A stretch of DNA of 10,515 nucleotides from Candidatus Sulfotelmatobacter sp. (GTDB lineage Bacteria; Acidobacteriota; Terriglobia; Terriglobales; SbA1), in the NCBI GenBank assembly GCA_030151135.1, contig JASLEQ010000161.1:1-10515 (forward strand). Reading direction: 5' to 3'. Both the position numbers and the translations under genes were made by a program. Position 1 is the first letter of the stretch. Each line of letters begins with the position of its first letter. The notes under the pieces were generated by a model. That model was not told where the DNA came from. It saw only the letters and a list, made by a program, of their open reading frames with translations, and made no database searches. Below, in pieces: positions 1-6,593 of the stretch.

Positions 1-935
1 CGCGCCCGATGGAAAAGAAATCGAAGCAGCCCAAGCCTGAGATCAAGGCTCTCGACGGCCTTTCGCTCGAGGTCAAGCCCGGAGAGATCTTCGGCCTTCT
101 CGGTCCCAATGGCGCAGGCAAGTCGACCACAATCGGCATCATCACAACTCGCGTGCGCGCATCCGGTGGACAAGCCTTCGTCGGCGACCACGAAGTCTGG
201 CAGGAGCAGGCCAAAGTGAAGCGGCTGATCGGCGTCGTCCCGCAACGCCCCAATCTTGATTTCTCTTTGACCGCACGCGAGATCCTGACGTTCCACGCCG
301 CCTATTTCGGGATCCCTCCAAAAGAAGGTGGCCGTCGCGCCGACGAGCTCCTCGAAAAATTCAAGCTCACCGATCGCGCCGGCCAACTCGTTCGCGGATT
401 CTCCGGCGGCATGATGCAACGCATGTCCATCGCGCGTGCCATGATGCACGATCCGCAAGTGCTGTTTCTTGACGAACCTAGTGCCGGGCTTGATCCCCAG
501 ACCCGCATCCTTCTCTGGGAGATCATTCGCGAGTACAACACGATTGGCAAAACCGTGGTTCTTACAACCCACAACATGGAGGAGGCCGATGCCCTCTGTC
601 AGCGCCTCGTTATCGTGGACCACGGTCGTGTCATCGCCCAAGGCACTCCAACCGAGCTGAAGAACTCCATCCCTGGAGGCTTTTTACTGCGCCTGCATTT
701 TGCCCGTCAGACGCCAGAATTGATCCAGCGCCTGCAGTCGCTCGCCGGAGTCCGCGAGGTTCGTCCTCTCAACTCCACTGGAGCCGATATCTATGCCGAC
801 CGTGGTGGATCACTCATCCCCGAAGTCGCTTCCATCGCCGTAACCGTAGGCGCGGAATTGTCCGACGTCCACATCTCTGAGCCCAGTCTCGAAAATCTTT
901 TTCTCCACCACACCGGAAGGAGTTTGCGCGATTGA
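1..935 (+). CDS. ABC-2 type exporter ATP-binding protein (DrrA-like), 5' end probably outside the window
   Basis: ATPase subunit of an ABC exporter, expected to power the membrane protein encoded immediately downstream from the cytoplasmic face. Numbering from the first in-window ATG (position 9), the nucleotide-binding domain shows Walker A GPNGAGKST (32-40), Q-loop Gln79, an ABC signature with Phe in place of the usual Leu (FSGGMMQR, 131-138), Walker B LFLDEP (152-157), D-loop SAGLD (158-162) and H-loop His188. Residues from about 220 form the C-terminal extension usual in DrrA/NodI-type ATPases, ending in the typical PSLENLFL. The first beta strand and A-loop aromatic residue that normally precede ALDGLSLEV are absent after the ATG, and the reading frame is open to the window edge. 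The charged stretch after the ATG looks like an internal linker, so the real start is probably upstream. The substrate cannot be read from the sequence; drugs, lipids or polysaccharides are all carried by this class. Confidence 0.93.
   Translation, partial: RPMEKKSKQPKPEIKALDGLSLEVKPGEIFGLLGPNGAGKSTTIGIITTRVRASGGQAFVGDHEVWQEQAKVKRLIGVVPQRPNLDFSLTAREILTFHAAYFGIPPKEGGRRADELLEKFKLTDRAGQLVRGFSGGMMQRMSIARAMMHDPQVLFLDEPSAGLDPQTRILLWEIIREYNTIGKTVVLTTHNMEEADALCQRLVIVDHGRVIAQGTPTELKNSIPGGFLLRLHFARQTPELIQRLQSLAGVREVRPLNSTGADIYADRGGSLIPEVASIAVTVGAELSDVHISEPSLENLFLHHTGRSLRD
915..922 (+). promoter_or_regulatory. Shine-Dalgarno site deciding the TTG start of the permease
   Basis: GGAAGGAG lies inside the last codons of the ATPase gene, 9 nt before the TTG at 932. 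No ATG or GTG occurs at a comparable distance in that frame, so this site supports TTG initiation and translational coupling with the upstream gene. Confidence 0.75.
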
Positions 936-1702
936 ACTGGAAAGCCTTTGCCGCGATGCTTGCCCGCGACGCCCACGTCGCGCGGCGCAACATTGTTCAA
1001 ATCATGTTCCAGACCTTCCTGCAGCCGCTCCTGTTCGTCTTCATCTTCGGGCGCGTCATGGTCGGCAGCGGATACATGCCCGTCGCCTACAAGAGCCTGC
1101 TCCTTCCGGGCATCATCGCGATCAGTATGGTGTTTACCGGAGTCTGGGCCGTTTGCATGCCCCTTATCGCCGAGTTCCAGTGGACTCGCGAAATTGAAGA
1201 CCGCTTGCTCGCCCCGATCTCGATTCCTTGGATTGCGATCGAAAAAGTCGTCGCTGGAATGATTCAGGCACTCATCGCCGGCCTGGTCGTCCTTCCCATG
1301 GCGTGGCTCGTACTTCGCCCCGGCGTCGATATCCACATTCATGCGCCCCTGGAATTCGTGGTCATGCTCTTGCTCGTCGCCCTTTTTTCGGCGAGCGGCG
1401 GACTCGCCCTCGGCTGCTCCATGAATCAGCAGCACGTCGGCCTCATGTTCAGCATGATCCTCACGCCCATGATCTTCTTCGGATGTACCTACTATCCCTG
1501 GAGCGCGTTGAGTTCCTTCCCGATTCTCAAACGGGCGGTCCTGATCAATCCGCTGGTCTATGCCAGCGAGGGTCTGCGCGCCGCGCTGGTGCCCCAATTC
1601 CCGCATCTCTCGACCGTCGCAATTCTGATCGTGTTGACCTTCTTCGACATTCTGCTGCTGATACTGGGGTTGCGGATTTTTGAGAAGAAGGCAGTCAGCT
1701 AG
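932..1702 (+). CDS. ABC-2 type transporter permease
   Basis: Integral-membrane half of the exporter, 256 residues, the usual length for ABC2_membrane (DrrB/NodJ-like) permeases. A basic amphipathic N-terminus is followed by about six hydrophobic segments, near residues 24-42, 58-80, 105-127, 139-160, 168-188 and 227-248. The family-typical stretch before the last helix is present (INPLVYASEGLRAAL, about 206-220), as is the short loop after helix 2 carrying the charged REIEDRLLAPIS segment. The TTG start at 932 overlaps the ATPase stop (TTGA, 4-bp overlap) and has a strong Shine-Dalgarno sequence, so the two genes form one translationally coupled operon. The pair probably assembles as two ATPases plus two permeases. 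No further accessory gene follows; a spacer with repeats and a separate kinase gene come next. Confidence 0.93.
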   Translation: MNWKAFAAMLARDAHVARRNIVQIMFQTFLQPLLFVFIFGRVMVGSGYMPVAYKSLLLPGIIAISMVFTGVWAVCMPLIAEFQWTREIEDRLLAPISIPWIAIEKVVAGMIQALIAGLVVLPMAWLVLRPGVDIHIHAPLEFVVMLLLVALFSASGGLALGCSMNQQHVGLMFSMILTPMIFFGCTYYPWSALSSFPILKRAVLINPLVYASEGLRAALVPQFPHLSTVAILIVLTFFDILLLILGLRIFEKKAVS

Positions 1703-1704
1703 AG

Positions 1705-1724
1705 ATCAGAACAAATCAGAACAA
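1705..1724. repeat. 10-bp tandem duplication just after the permease stop
   Basis: ATCAGAACAA occurs twice head to tail (1705-1714 and 1715-1724), starting 2 bp after the permease stop codon. It may be replication slippage or the edge of the neighbouring repeat insertion. No function can be assigned. Confidence 0.7.
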
Positions 1725-1733
1725 AGCTTCACC

Positions 1734-1794
1734 CCACAGGCGCAGAGGCACAAAGAGAAACCAGGATTTTCTCCGTAACTCTGTTCCTCTGTGG
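1734..1794. repeat. Imperfect inverted repeat of the CAGAGG-rich dispersed type
   Basis: Two 27-nt arms (1734-1760 and 1768-1794) are imperfectly complementary around a 7-nt loop. The left arm begins CCACAGGCGCAGAGGCAC and the right arm ends CTGTTCCTCTGTGG. The outer CCACAG/CTGTGG and inner GAGAAA/TTTCTC parts match exactly; the middle pairs with small shifts. From memory, hairpins of the form CCACAGAGGCACAGAG...CTCTGTGCCTCTGTGG are scattered through intergenic regions of Acidobacteria, Planctomycetes, Cyanobacteria and others, and this looks like a decayed copy. There is no T-run after either arm, so it is not a typical intrinsic terminator, although the transcript could fold and protect the 3' end of the exporter mRNA. 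Confidence 0.75.
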
Positions 1795-1823
1795 TAAAAG
1801 GCCGCTCGCGTTCGTCTCCACGA

Positions 1824-1829
1824 TATAAT
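1824..1829 (+). promoter_or_regulatory. Perfect -10 box (TATAAT) for the kinase gene
   Basis: A perfect TATAAT ends 11 nt before the kinase ATG at 1841. Transcription would begin around 1835-1838, leaving only a few nucleotides of leader. No Shine-Dalgarno sequence lies before the ATG, which agrees with a leaderless or near-leaderless message. A good -35 hexamer at 16-18 bp spacing is not visible (the area around 1801-1806 reads GCCGCT), so activity may depend on an activator or another sigma factor. Confidence 0.5.
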
Positions 1830-1840
1830 GTCGGCCACAC

Positions 1841-4516
1841 ATGGGGCTCACCTCCGGCAGCAAGCTGGGACCATACGAAATTCAAGCGCGGATCGGGTCA
1901 GGCGGAATGGGCGAGGTGTATCGCGCCCGCGACACGCGCCTTGGCCGTGACGTCGCCATCAAAGTCCTCCCCGAGAACCTTTCTAACGATCCTGAATTGA
2001 AGCAACGGCTTGAGCGCGAAGCTCGCGCCATCTCTTCCCTGAATCATCCGCACATCTGCACCCTCCACGATATCGGTTCGCAAGACGGGACGGAGTTCCT
2101 GGTCATGGAACTTCTCGAGGGGCAGACTCTATCGGAGCGTCTCGCGAAGGGCCCGCTGCCGCTTGATCAGGTTCTGAAACTTGGCACTGAGGTCGCCGAA
2201 GCGCTGGAGAAAGCGCACCAACAAGGAATCATTCATCGCGACCTGAAGCCCGCCAATATCATGCTGACCAAGGCAGGCGCGAAGCTGATGGACTTCGGAT
2301 TGGCAAAGCCGAAGATTTCCATCGGAGCGCAGGCAGTCAGCCACTTTACCCCCTCAACGCCGACGATGAACCTCGCGACGCTTACGTCTGCGTCTTCGCC
2401 GCTCACGCAAAAAGGCTCGATCGTCGGCACTTTTCAATACATGGCTCCTGAACTTTTGCAGGGGGCCGACGCCGACGCACGCAGTGACATCTTCAGCCTC
2501 GGCTGTGTGCTTTACGAAATGCTGACGGGTCGTCGCGCCTTCGAAGGAAAGTCGCAGTTGAGCGTCTTCACCGCCATTCTGGAGAAAGATCCCGATCCGA
2601 TCACGAGTACCCAGCCGCTCACGCCGCAGATGCTCGATCTGATCGTTCGCGGATGCCTGGCAAAAGATCCTGCCGAGCGCTTTCAGTCGGCACACGACGT
2701 GGCGATCAACCTGCGCTCGGTCGCATCTTTGCGCCCTCTCCCTCCGGAAAAGCCATCGCCGGCGGGACACCGTGTCTGGTGGATCGCGGGAATCGCTGCA
2801 GCCGTTGTCGTTGGAGCGCTGGCGGGATTTCTTCTTCACCATCCCGCTCCCGTGGGCACCAGCATTCGTGCTGTCATCAATCCTCCGCCGGAGACTCACT
2901 TCCGTCTTGCCTCCGATGTTGCCGGACCTCCGGTGCTCTCGCCCGACGGCGCCTTCCTCGCATTCACTGCCACTGGAGCCGACGCCAAGACTTCTCTGTG
3001 GGTGCGGGCCATGAATGCCGGCGATGCCCACCCGCTGGCTGATACCAGCGACGCCATCTTTCCGTTCTGGTCGCCCGACAGTCGCTCCATTGGATTCTTC
3101 GCCAACGGGAAATTGAGAACCATCGAGCTCGGCGCTTCCACCGCGCAGACTCTGTGTGACAGTCAACTCGGGCGCGGCGGTGCGTGGAGTACCAAAGGGG
3201 TCATCGTGTTCTCACCGTCGCCAATCGCGGCCTTATCCCAGATCAGCGCGACTGGAGGATCTGTAACCGCCCTCACCAAGCTTGACCCTTCGCAGTACTC
3301 CTCTCATCGCTGGCCGTTTTTTCTTCCCGATGGCAAGCACTTTCTATACTTCGCCATGAACCACAACCCATCGCAGTTGTCGAACAACGGCATCTTCTAC
3401 GCCTCGATCGATGGCCGCGAAAACCGCCTGGTTCTCCATTCGCAGAGCAACGGAGTTTATGCCGCCGGATATCTTCTGTTCAATCGTGGCGACCAGTTGA
3501 TGGCCCAGCCGTTCGATCCTGCGAAAGGCGAGTTGAGCGGCGAGCCCCAGACTGTGTCGGCTGGCGTATTGAATGATGTCTCAACGTGGCACACCAGCGT
3601 TTCGGCAACTGATAACGGCTTGATCATCTATGCCAATGGCAGTTCCGGCGGAGTCGAACTGGTGTGGCTCGATCGCACCGGCAAGCAGATCAGCGTCGCT
3701 GCCGACAACCTGCAGAATCTGAGTAACGCAACCCTGTCCCCCCAGGCTGATCGCGTGGCTCTCACGTTGGATTCCGGCGTGAATGACATCTGGTCGCTCG
3801 ATCTGGCGCGGGGAGTGCGCACGCGCCTGACCTTTGGCCCTACCGGCAACACCTTTCCAGTCTGGTCTCCGGATGGAAAATGGATCGCTTACAGTTCGTT
3901 GCGCGTATCGGCTGGCGGGATTTACCGCAAGCTTGCGGATGGGACCGGCTCGGAAGAATTGCTGGTTCCCGAGCCAAAGGGAATCATCATTACGCCGACC
4001 GATTGGTCGCACGATGGTAAAACCTTGTTCTACTCTCCCAGCGTGCTCACCCAGAAAGAGGTCGGAATATGGGCTCTGCCGCTGGATGGAGATCGCAAGC
4101 CGCGCGAGATCATCGCCAACGGCAATAATGCGACCCTTTCCCCCAACGGTCACTGGCTTGCCTATTCCTCAACCGAGTCAGGCCGGCTGGAAATCTACGT
4201 CTCTGCCTACGGCAGCGGCCAAGGCAAGTGGCAGGTTTCTCCGAATGGTGGACAGGTACCGCACTGGAGTGCGGACGGAAAAGAAATTTACTATTTCGAT
4301 CTCAACCAGTCCATCGTCGCGATTCCCGTCAAGGAAGTGGGGGGCGCGCTGGAATTTGGCGCGCCGAAGGCGCTGGTCAATCAGTGGACTGTTCTGACAA
4401 TTCCGTTTTACTGCATCTCACCCGATGGCAAGCGTCTGCTCATGGAACGGGTCTCGCAGCAGGTGAACCAGCCGGTCACCCTGATGACGAACTTCACGGC
4501 AGGGTTGAAGCGATAA
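1841..4516 (+). CDS. Transmembrane Ser/Thr protein kinase with PD40 beta-propeller sensor
   Basis: PknB-type kinase of 891 residues, predicted to phosphorylate cytoplasmic Ser/Thr targets in response to something bound outside the membrane. Catalytic features are complete: Gly loop GSGGMG (19-24), Lys41, alpha-C Glu60, HRDLKPAN (132-139), DFG (151-153), GTFQYMAPE (196-204) and a C-lobe ending near 295. The segment between DFG and APE is unusually long and rich in Ser/Thr. A Pro-rich linker leads to one membrane helix (about 313-332). The rest, about 345-891, is periplasmic or external and contains around nine PD40/TolB-like motifs, such as LSPDG (366-370), WSPDGKWIAY (from 675) and ISPDGKRLL (from 859), suggesting one or two propellers. 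The start at 1841 is the first ATG after an in-frame stop (1826-1828). The architecture is common in Acidobacteriota. The ligand and targets are unknown, and proximity to the exporter does not prove a link. Confidence 0.95.
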   Translation: MGLTSGSKLGPYEIQARIGSGGMGEVYRARDTRLGRDVAIKVLPENLSNDPELKQRLEREARAISSLNHPHICTLHDIGSQDGTEFLVMELLEGQTLSERLAKGPLPLDQVLKLGTEVAEALEKAHQQGIIHRDLKPANIMLTKAGAKLMDFGLAKPKISIGAQAVSHFTPSTPTMNLATLTSASSPLTQKGSIVGTFQYMAPELLQGADADARSDIFSLGCVLYEMLTGRRAFEGKSQLSVFTAILEKDPDPITSTQPLTPQMLDLIVRGCLAKDPAERFQSAHDVAINLRSVASLRPLPPEKPSPAGHRVWWIAGIAAAVVVGALAGFLLHHPAPVGTSIRAVINPPPETHFRLASDVAGPPVLSPDGAFLAFTATGADAKTSLWVRAMNAGDAHPLADTSDAIFPFWSPDSRSIGFFANGKLRTIELGASTAQTLCDSQLGRGGAWSTKGVIVFSPSPIAALSQISATGGSVTALTKLDPSQYSSHRWPFFLPDGKHFLYFAMNHNPSQLSNNGIFYASIDGRENRLVLHSQSNGVYAAGYLLFNRGDQLMAQPFDPAKGELSGEPQTVSAGVLNDVSTWHTSVSATDNGLIIYANGSSGGVELVWLDRTGKQISVAADNLQNLSNATLSPQADRVALTLDSGVNDIWSLDLARGVRTRLTFGPTGNTFPVWSPDGKWIAYSSLRVSAGGIYRKLADGTGSEELLVPEPKGIIITPTDWSHDGKTLFYSPSVLTQKEVGIWALPLDGDRKPREIIANGNNATLSPNGHWLAYSSTESGRLEIYVSAYGSGQGKWQVSPNGGQVPHWSADGKEIYYFDLNQSIVAIPVKEVGGALEFGAPKALVNQWTVLTIPFYCISPDGKRLLMERVSQQVNQPVTLMTNFTAGLKR

Positions 4517-4526
4517 TTTCGTGGCG

Positions 4527-5525
4527 TCAACTGAATCCCAGCACCGGATGCGGGCTGTATGGCTCTTCCAGCGCTTTAATTTCCTCGGCAGTAAGTCGCA
4601 CGCTCAACGCCGCGACGGCGTCTGTCAGGTGATTCGCCTTGCTCGCGCCTACGATTGGTGCCGTGACTCCCGGCTTCGCGAGGAGCCATGCGAGAGCAAT
4701 CTGGGCCATCGGCACTCCTCGCTGCTTAGATAAACTCGAGACGCAATCGACCACCTGCTTATCGGCATCCTGGGTTTTCGAATACATGGTGTTGCCGAAC
4801 TGGTCGGTCTCGGAACGTTTCGTCGATTCGCTGGCCCAGGGGCGCGCGAGACGTCCGCGGGCAAGCGGACTCCACGGGATCACTCCAACGCCCTCTGCGC
4901 GGCATAACCCCATCATCTCGCGTTCTTCTTCGCGATAGATGAGGTTGTAATGGTTTTGCATGGAAACGAAGCGCGTCCAGCGGTAGAGATCGGCCAGATA
5001 AAGCATCTTCGCGAATTCCCACGCGTACATGGAAGATGCACCGATGTACCGCACCTTTCCGGCTTTAACCAGATCGTGCAATGCCTCGAGTATCTCTTCC
5101 ATCGGAGTTTCATGGTCGAGCCGGTGGATCTGGTAAAGATCAATGTAGTCGGTGCGCAGCCGGCAAAGACTCTGCTCCGCTTCAAAGAGAATTTCCTTCC
5201 GCGAGAGTCCCGAGCCGTTGGGCTCATCTCGCATGGGTCCGTTAACTTTCGTTGCGAGCACCACGGATTCCCGACTCAGATTGTCTTTGATGAAATTGCC
5301 GAGCACCTCTTCGCTCGCGCCACTCGAGTAAACATTGGCTGTATCGAAGAAGTTGATGCCTAGATCGATCGCTTGTTTCAGAAACGGGCGGCTTTGTTGT
5401 TCGTCGAGCGCCCACGCTTGGCGCCCCGGTTTCAGTTCCCCCGTCGCCGGCGCTCCGTAAGTCATGCATCCGAGGCAGATGCGCGAAACCTTTATTCCAG
5501 TGTTGCCCAATCGTACGTAATCCAT
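4527..5525 (-). CDS. yajO: Aldo/keto reductase, YajO-like
   Basis: NAD(P)H-dependent oxidoreductase of 332 residues, single TIM-barrel domain, cytoplasmic, with no signal peptide. The catalytic tetrad of the aldo/keto reductase superfamily is visible as Asp61, Tyr66, Lys93 and His134. The cofactor-binding end carries the usual GAS motif (VGASKANHL, about 291-299). Several stretches match E. coli YajO closely as I recall it: LGCMTYG near the N-terminus, FVSMQNHYNLIYREEEREM, VIPWSPLARGRL and the ending PHPVLGF. The symbol is given on that resemblance. YajO has been linked to 1-deoxyxylulose 5-phosphate and thiamine metabolism, but substrate range is broad in this superfamily and the substrate here is not shown. 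The ATG at 5525 has an AGGA Shine-Dalgarno sequence 5 nt upstream. The gene converges on the kinase with 10 bp between stop codons. Confidence 0.95.
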   Translation of the reverse strand: MDYVRLGNTGIKVSRICLGCMTYGAPATGELKPGRQAWALDEQQSRPFLKQAIDLGINFFDTANVYSSGASEEVLGNFIKDNLSRESVVLATKVNGPMRDEPNGSGLSRKEILFEAEQSLCRLRTDYIDLYQIHRLDHETPMEEILEALHDLVKAGKVRYIGASSMYAWEFAKMLYLADLYRWTRFVSMQNHYNLIYREEEREMMGLCRAEGVGVIPWSPLARGRLARPWASESTKRSETDQFGNTMYSKTQDADKQVVDCVSSLSKQRGVPMAQIALAWLLAKPGVTAPIVGASKANHLTDAVAALSVRLTAEEIKALEEPYSPHPVLGFS

Positions 5526-5581
5526 GTTCTTCCTATCGTGATGCGATAAATTTCCAGACCTCTCCCGGCACCATCCCGCTC

Positions 5582-5597
5582 TGAGTAATGATACTCA
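5582..5597. promoter_or_regulatory. Perfect inverted repeat, candidate operator
   Basis: TGAGTA, four bases, then TACTCA forms a perfect 6-bp-arm palindrome in the divergent region between the reductase (5525, minus) and the SnoaL-like gene (5701, plus). On the minus strand its centre reads TATCAT, which could also serve as a -10 box for the reductase. It could be an operator for a dimeric repressor acting on one or both genes. The call rests only on symmetry and position. Confidence 0.35.
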
Positions 5598-5646
5598 CCT
5601 CCGCGGGGTTGGCGCATACCTGTAACGCCTCCCTTTAGCGCCGCCT

Positions 5647-5675
5647 TTGCGGGAACATCTCCAATACGGTATTCT
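5647..5675 (+). promoter_or_regulatory. Putative sigma-70-like promoter of the SnoaL-like gene
   Basis: TTGCGG (5647-5652), 17 bp, TATTCT (5670-5675). Transcription would begin near 5682, placing the AGGAGG Shine-Dalgarno site in a leader of about 19 nt. Spacing is ideal, the -10 matches 4 of 6 and the -35 keeps the TTG. The TTG at 5647 therefore looks like part of the promoter rather than a start codon. Confidence 0.45.
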
Positions 5676-5686
5676 GAGCCGCTTTG

Positions 5687-5692
5687 AGGAGG
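5687..5692 (+). promoter_or_regulatory. Shine-Dalgarno site deciding the TTG start at 5701
   Basis: AGGAGG is a perfect anti-16S match, 8 nt before TTG at 5701. Starting there produces a clean signal peptide; starting upstream at 5647 would put 18 charged residues in front of it. Confidence 0.75.
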
Positions 5693-5700
5693 ATCTTCGT

Positions 5701-6372
5701 TTGCGGCACGTAGCTACCATTCTGATTTTCACATTCCTTTGCTGGGCCGTTTCCGCGGCACAGGCGCCGGACCAAACCGTTGCCCCTGCCACTGCCCAGG
5801 CTGCGCCAGCAACACCGCCTGCCACTTCGGCCAATCCATCGCAAGCTGCGGTCGCTTCCCCCGCCTCGAGCGATACTTCCGTGGCGCTTGCTCGGAAATA
5901 TATGGATGCCTGGAATTCCGGCGACAAGACTGCCATCGATTCCTTTTCCGATTTCATCATGCACAACCACGGCGGTCGCGTCGTGGTGGATTCAGCCATG
6001 CTCGAGCGGGTCATTGCGAACTGGCGCAGATCCATGCCCGATCTCACCTTCACCATCGACGACACCGTCGCCCAGGCTGACAAAGCCGTGCTGCGGGTTA
6101 CTCTGCGCGGGACCTACAAGGAACGTCTTTTTCCTGACACCGGCGATCCGCAAAATCCTCCCCGCCTCGTTCGAGCCACTGGAATCTTGATTTTTAAAAT
6201 CGTCAACGGGAAAATTCAGGAGATCTGGCAAGAACTGGATGAAAGTCTTTTACGCGTGCAGATGGGCGCGCAGTGGAAATCCCCGACACCATCTTCTTCG
6301 CAACCTCCCGCAAACCCAAAATCGGAGAAGCCGCAGAAACCGCCGACTGGTGTCGCTCCTCCCAAGCCATAA
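5701..6372 (+). CDS. Exported SnoaL/NTF2-like protein with Pro-rich tail
   Basis: Predicted exported protein of 223 residues. The first 20 residues from the TTG at 5701 (MRHVATILIFTFLCWAVSAA) form a signal peptide, with cleavage likely after Ala19 or Ala20; the later AQA site is followed by Pro and is less likely. A low-complexity Ala/Pro/Thr stretch (about 22-57) leads to one cone-shaped NTF2/SnoaL-like domain (about 59-190), recognised by the opening ALARKYMDAWNSGD, the middle RSMPDLTFTIDD and the final strands FKIVNGKIQEIWQELDE. The last 31 residues are Pro/Lys/Ser-rich. Enzymes of this fold include polyketide cyclases and isomerases, but many members only bind small ligands and no catalytic set can be assigned here. 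The start rests on a perfect AGGAGG 8 nt upstream. The gene is divergent from the reductase and separated by 221 bp from the next plus-strand gene. Confidence 0.85.
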   Translation: MRHVATILIFTFLCWAVSAAQAPDQTVAPATAQAAPATPPATSANPSQAAVASPASSDTSVALARKYMDAWNSGDKTAIDSFSDFIMHNHGGRVVVDSAMLERVIANWRRSMPDLTFTIDDTVAQADKAVLRVTLRGTYKERLFPDTGDPQNPPRLVRATGILIFKIVNGKIQEIWQELDESLLRVQMGAQWKSPTPSSSQPPANPKSEKPQKPPTGVAPPKP

Positions 6373-6383
6373 CGGATTATCCT

Positions 6384-6425
6384 GGCCGGCAACTTGAAGG
6401 GTCGAAATCTTGACCGCATCCGGCC
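6384..6425. repeat. Nested inverted repeats downstream of the SnoaL-like gene
   Basis: GGCCGG (6384-6389) pairs with CCGGCC (6420-6425), and inside it GGTC (6400-6403) pairs with GACC (6412-6415) around an 8-nt loop. The structure begins 11 bp after the stop codon at 6372. No T-run follows, so it is at best a factor-dependent terminator or an mRNA-end stabiliser. Confidence 0.3.
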
Positions 6426-6476
6426 CAAAAGCCGCGTGGAGCGCTGGATTCCCTTGTCTGGAGTCTTCCTTCTCTA

Positions 6477-6506
6477 TTGCAGTCCGGTTCGACTGCGAGG
6501 TACTAT
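6477..6506 (+). promoter_or_regulatory. Weak putative promoter of the exported propeller gene
   Basis: TTGCAG (6477-6482), 18 bp, TACTAT (6501-6506). This is the best sigma-70-like pair I could find in the 221-bp spacer before the gene at 6594; it would give a leader of about 80 nt. Matches are 3 of 6 and 4 of 6, so it is tentative. The rest of the spacer shows nothing else clear. Confidence 0.25.
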
Positions 6507-6593
6507 TGGGGCCGTTTTTCACTCATCACCCGAAGCCTCTGTCAATTTGTATCAATCCCAGGGAACTTCACAACCAAAAGGAGAATGTAATCA

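Noticed and set aside
791..1606. Long minus-strand open frame (271 codons) opposite the ABC permease
   Set aside because: Composition is Asp/Glu/His/Arg-rich low complexity, as expected from the reverse of a GC-rich membrane-protein gene. It has no ribosome site or recognisable domain, and the plus-strand permease is clear.
1714..1723. The AAATCAGAAC near 1714 recurs near 9790
   Set aside because: A single 10-base match in 10 kb with no extension on either side can arise by chance and has no shared context.
2354..3166. Long minus-strand open frame (270 codons) opposite the kinase
   Set aside because: It lies wholly inside the kinase and propeller gene, is Arg/Gly-rich and has no recognisable motif; codon-bias shadow.
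4490..4526. Possible terminator between the convergent kinase and reductase genes
   Set aside because: Only a 5-bp CTTCA/TGAAG pairing with a long loop and no T-run is visible; not enough to call.
6481..6500. GGTTCGACTGC resembles a tRNA T-arm, suggesting a tRNA or an attachment-site remnant
   Set aside because: The five bases on either side do not pair, and no acceptor, D or anticodon arm can be built around it.
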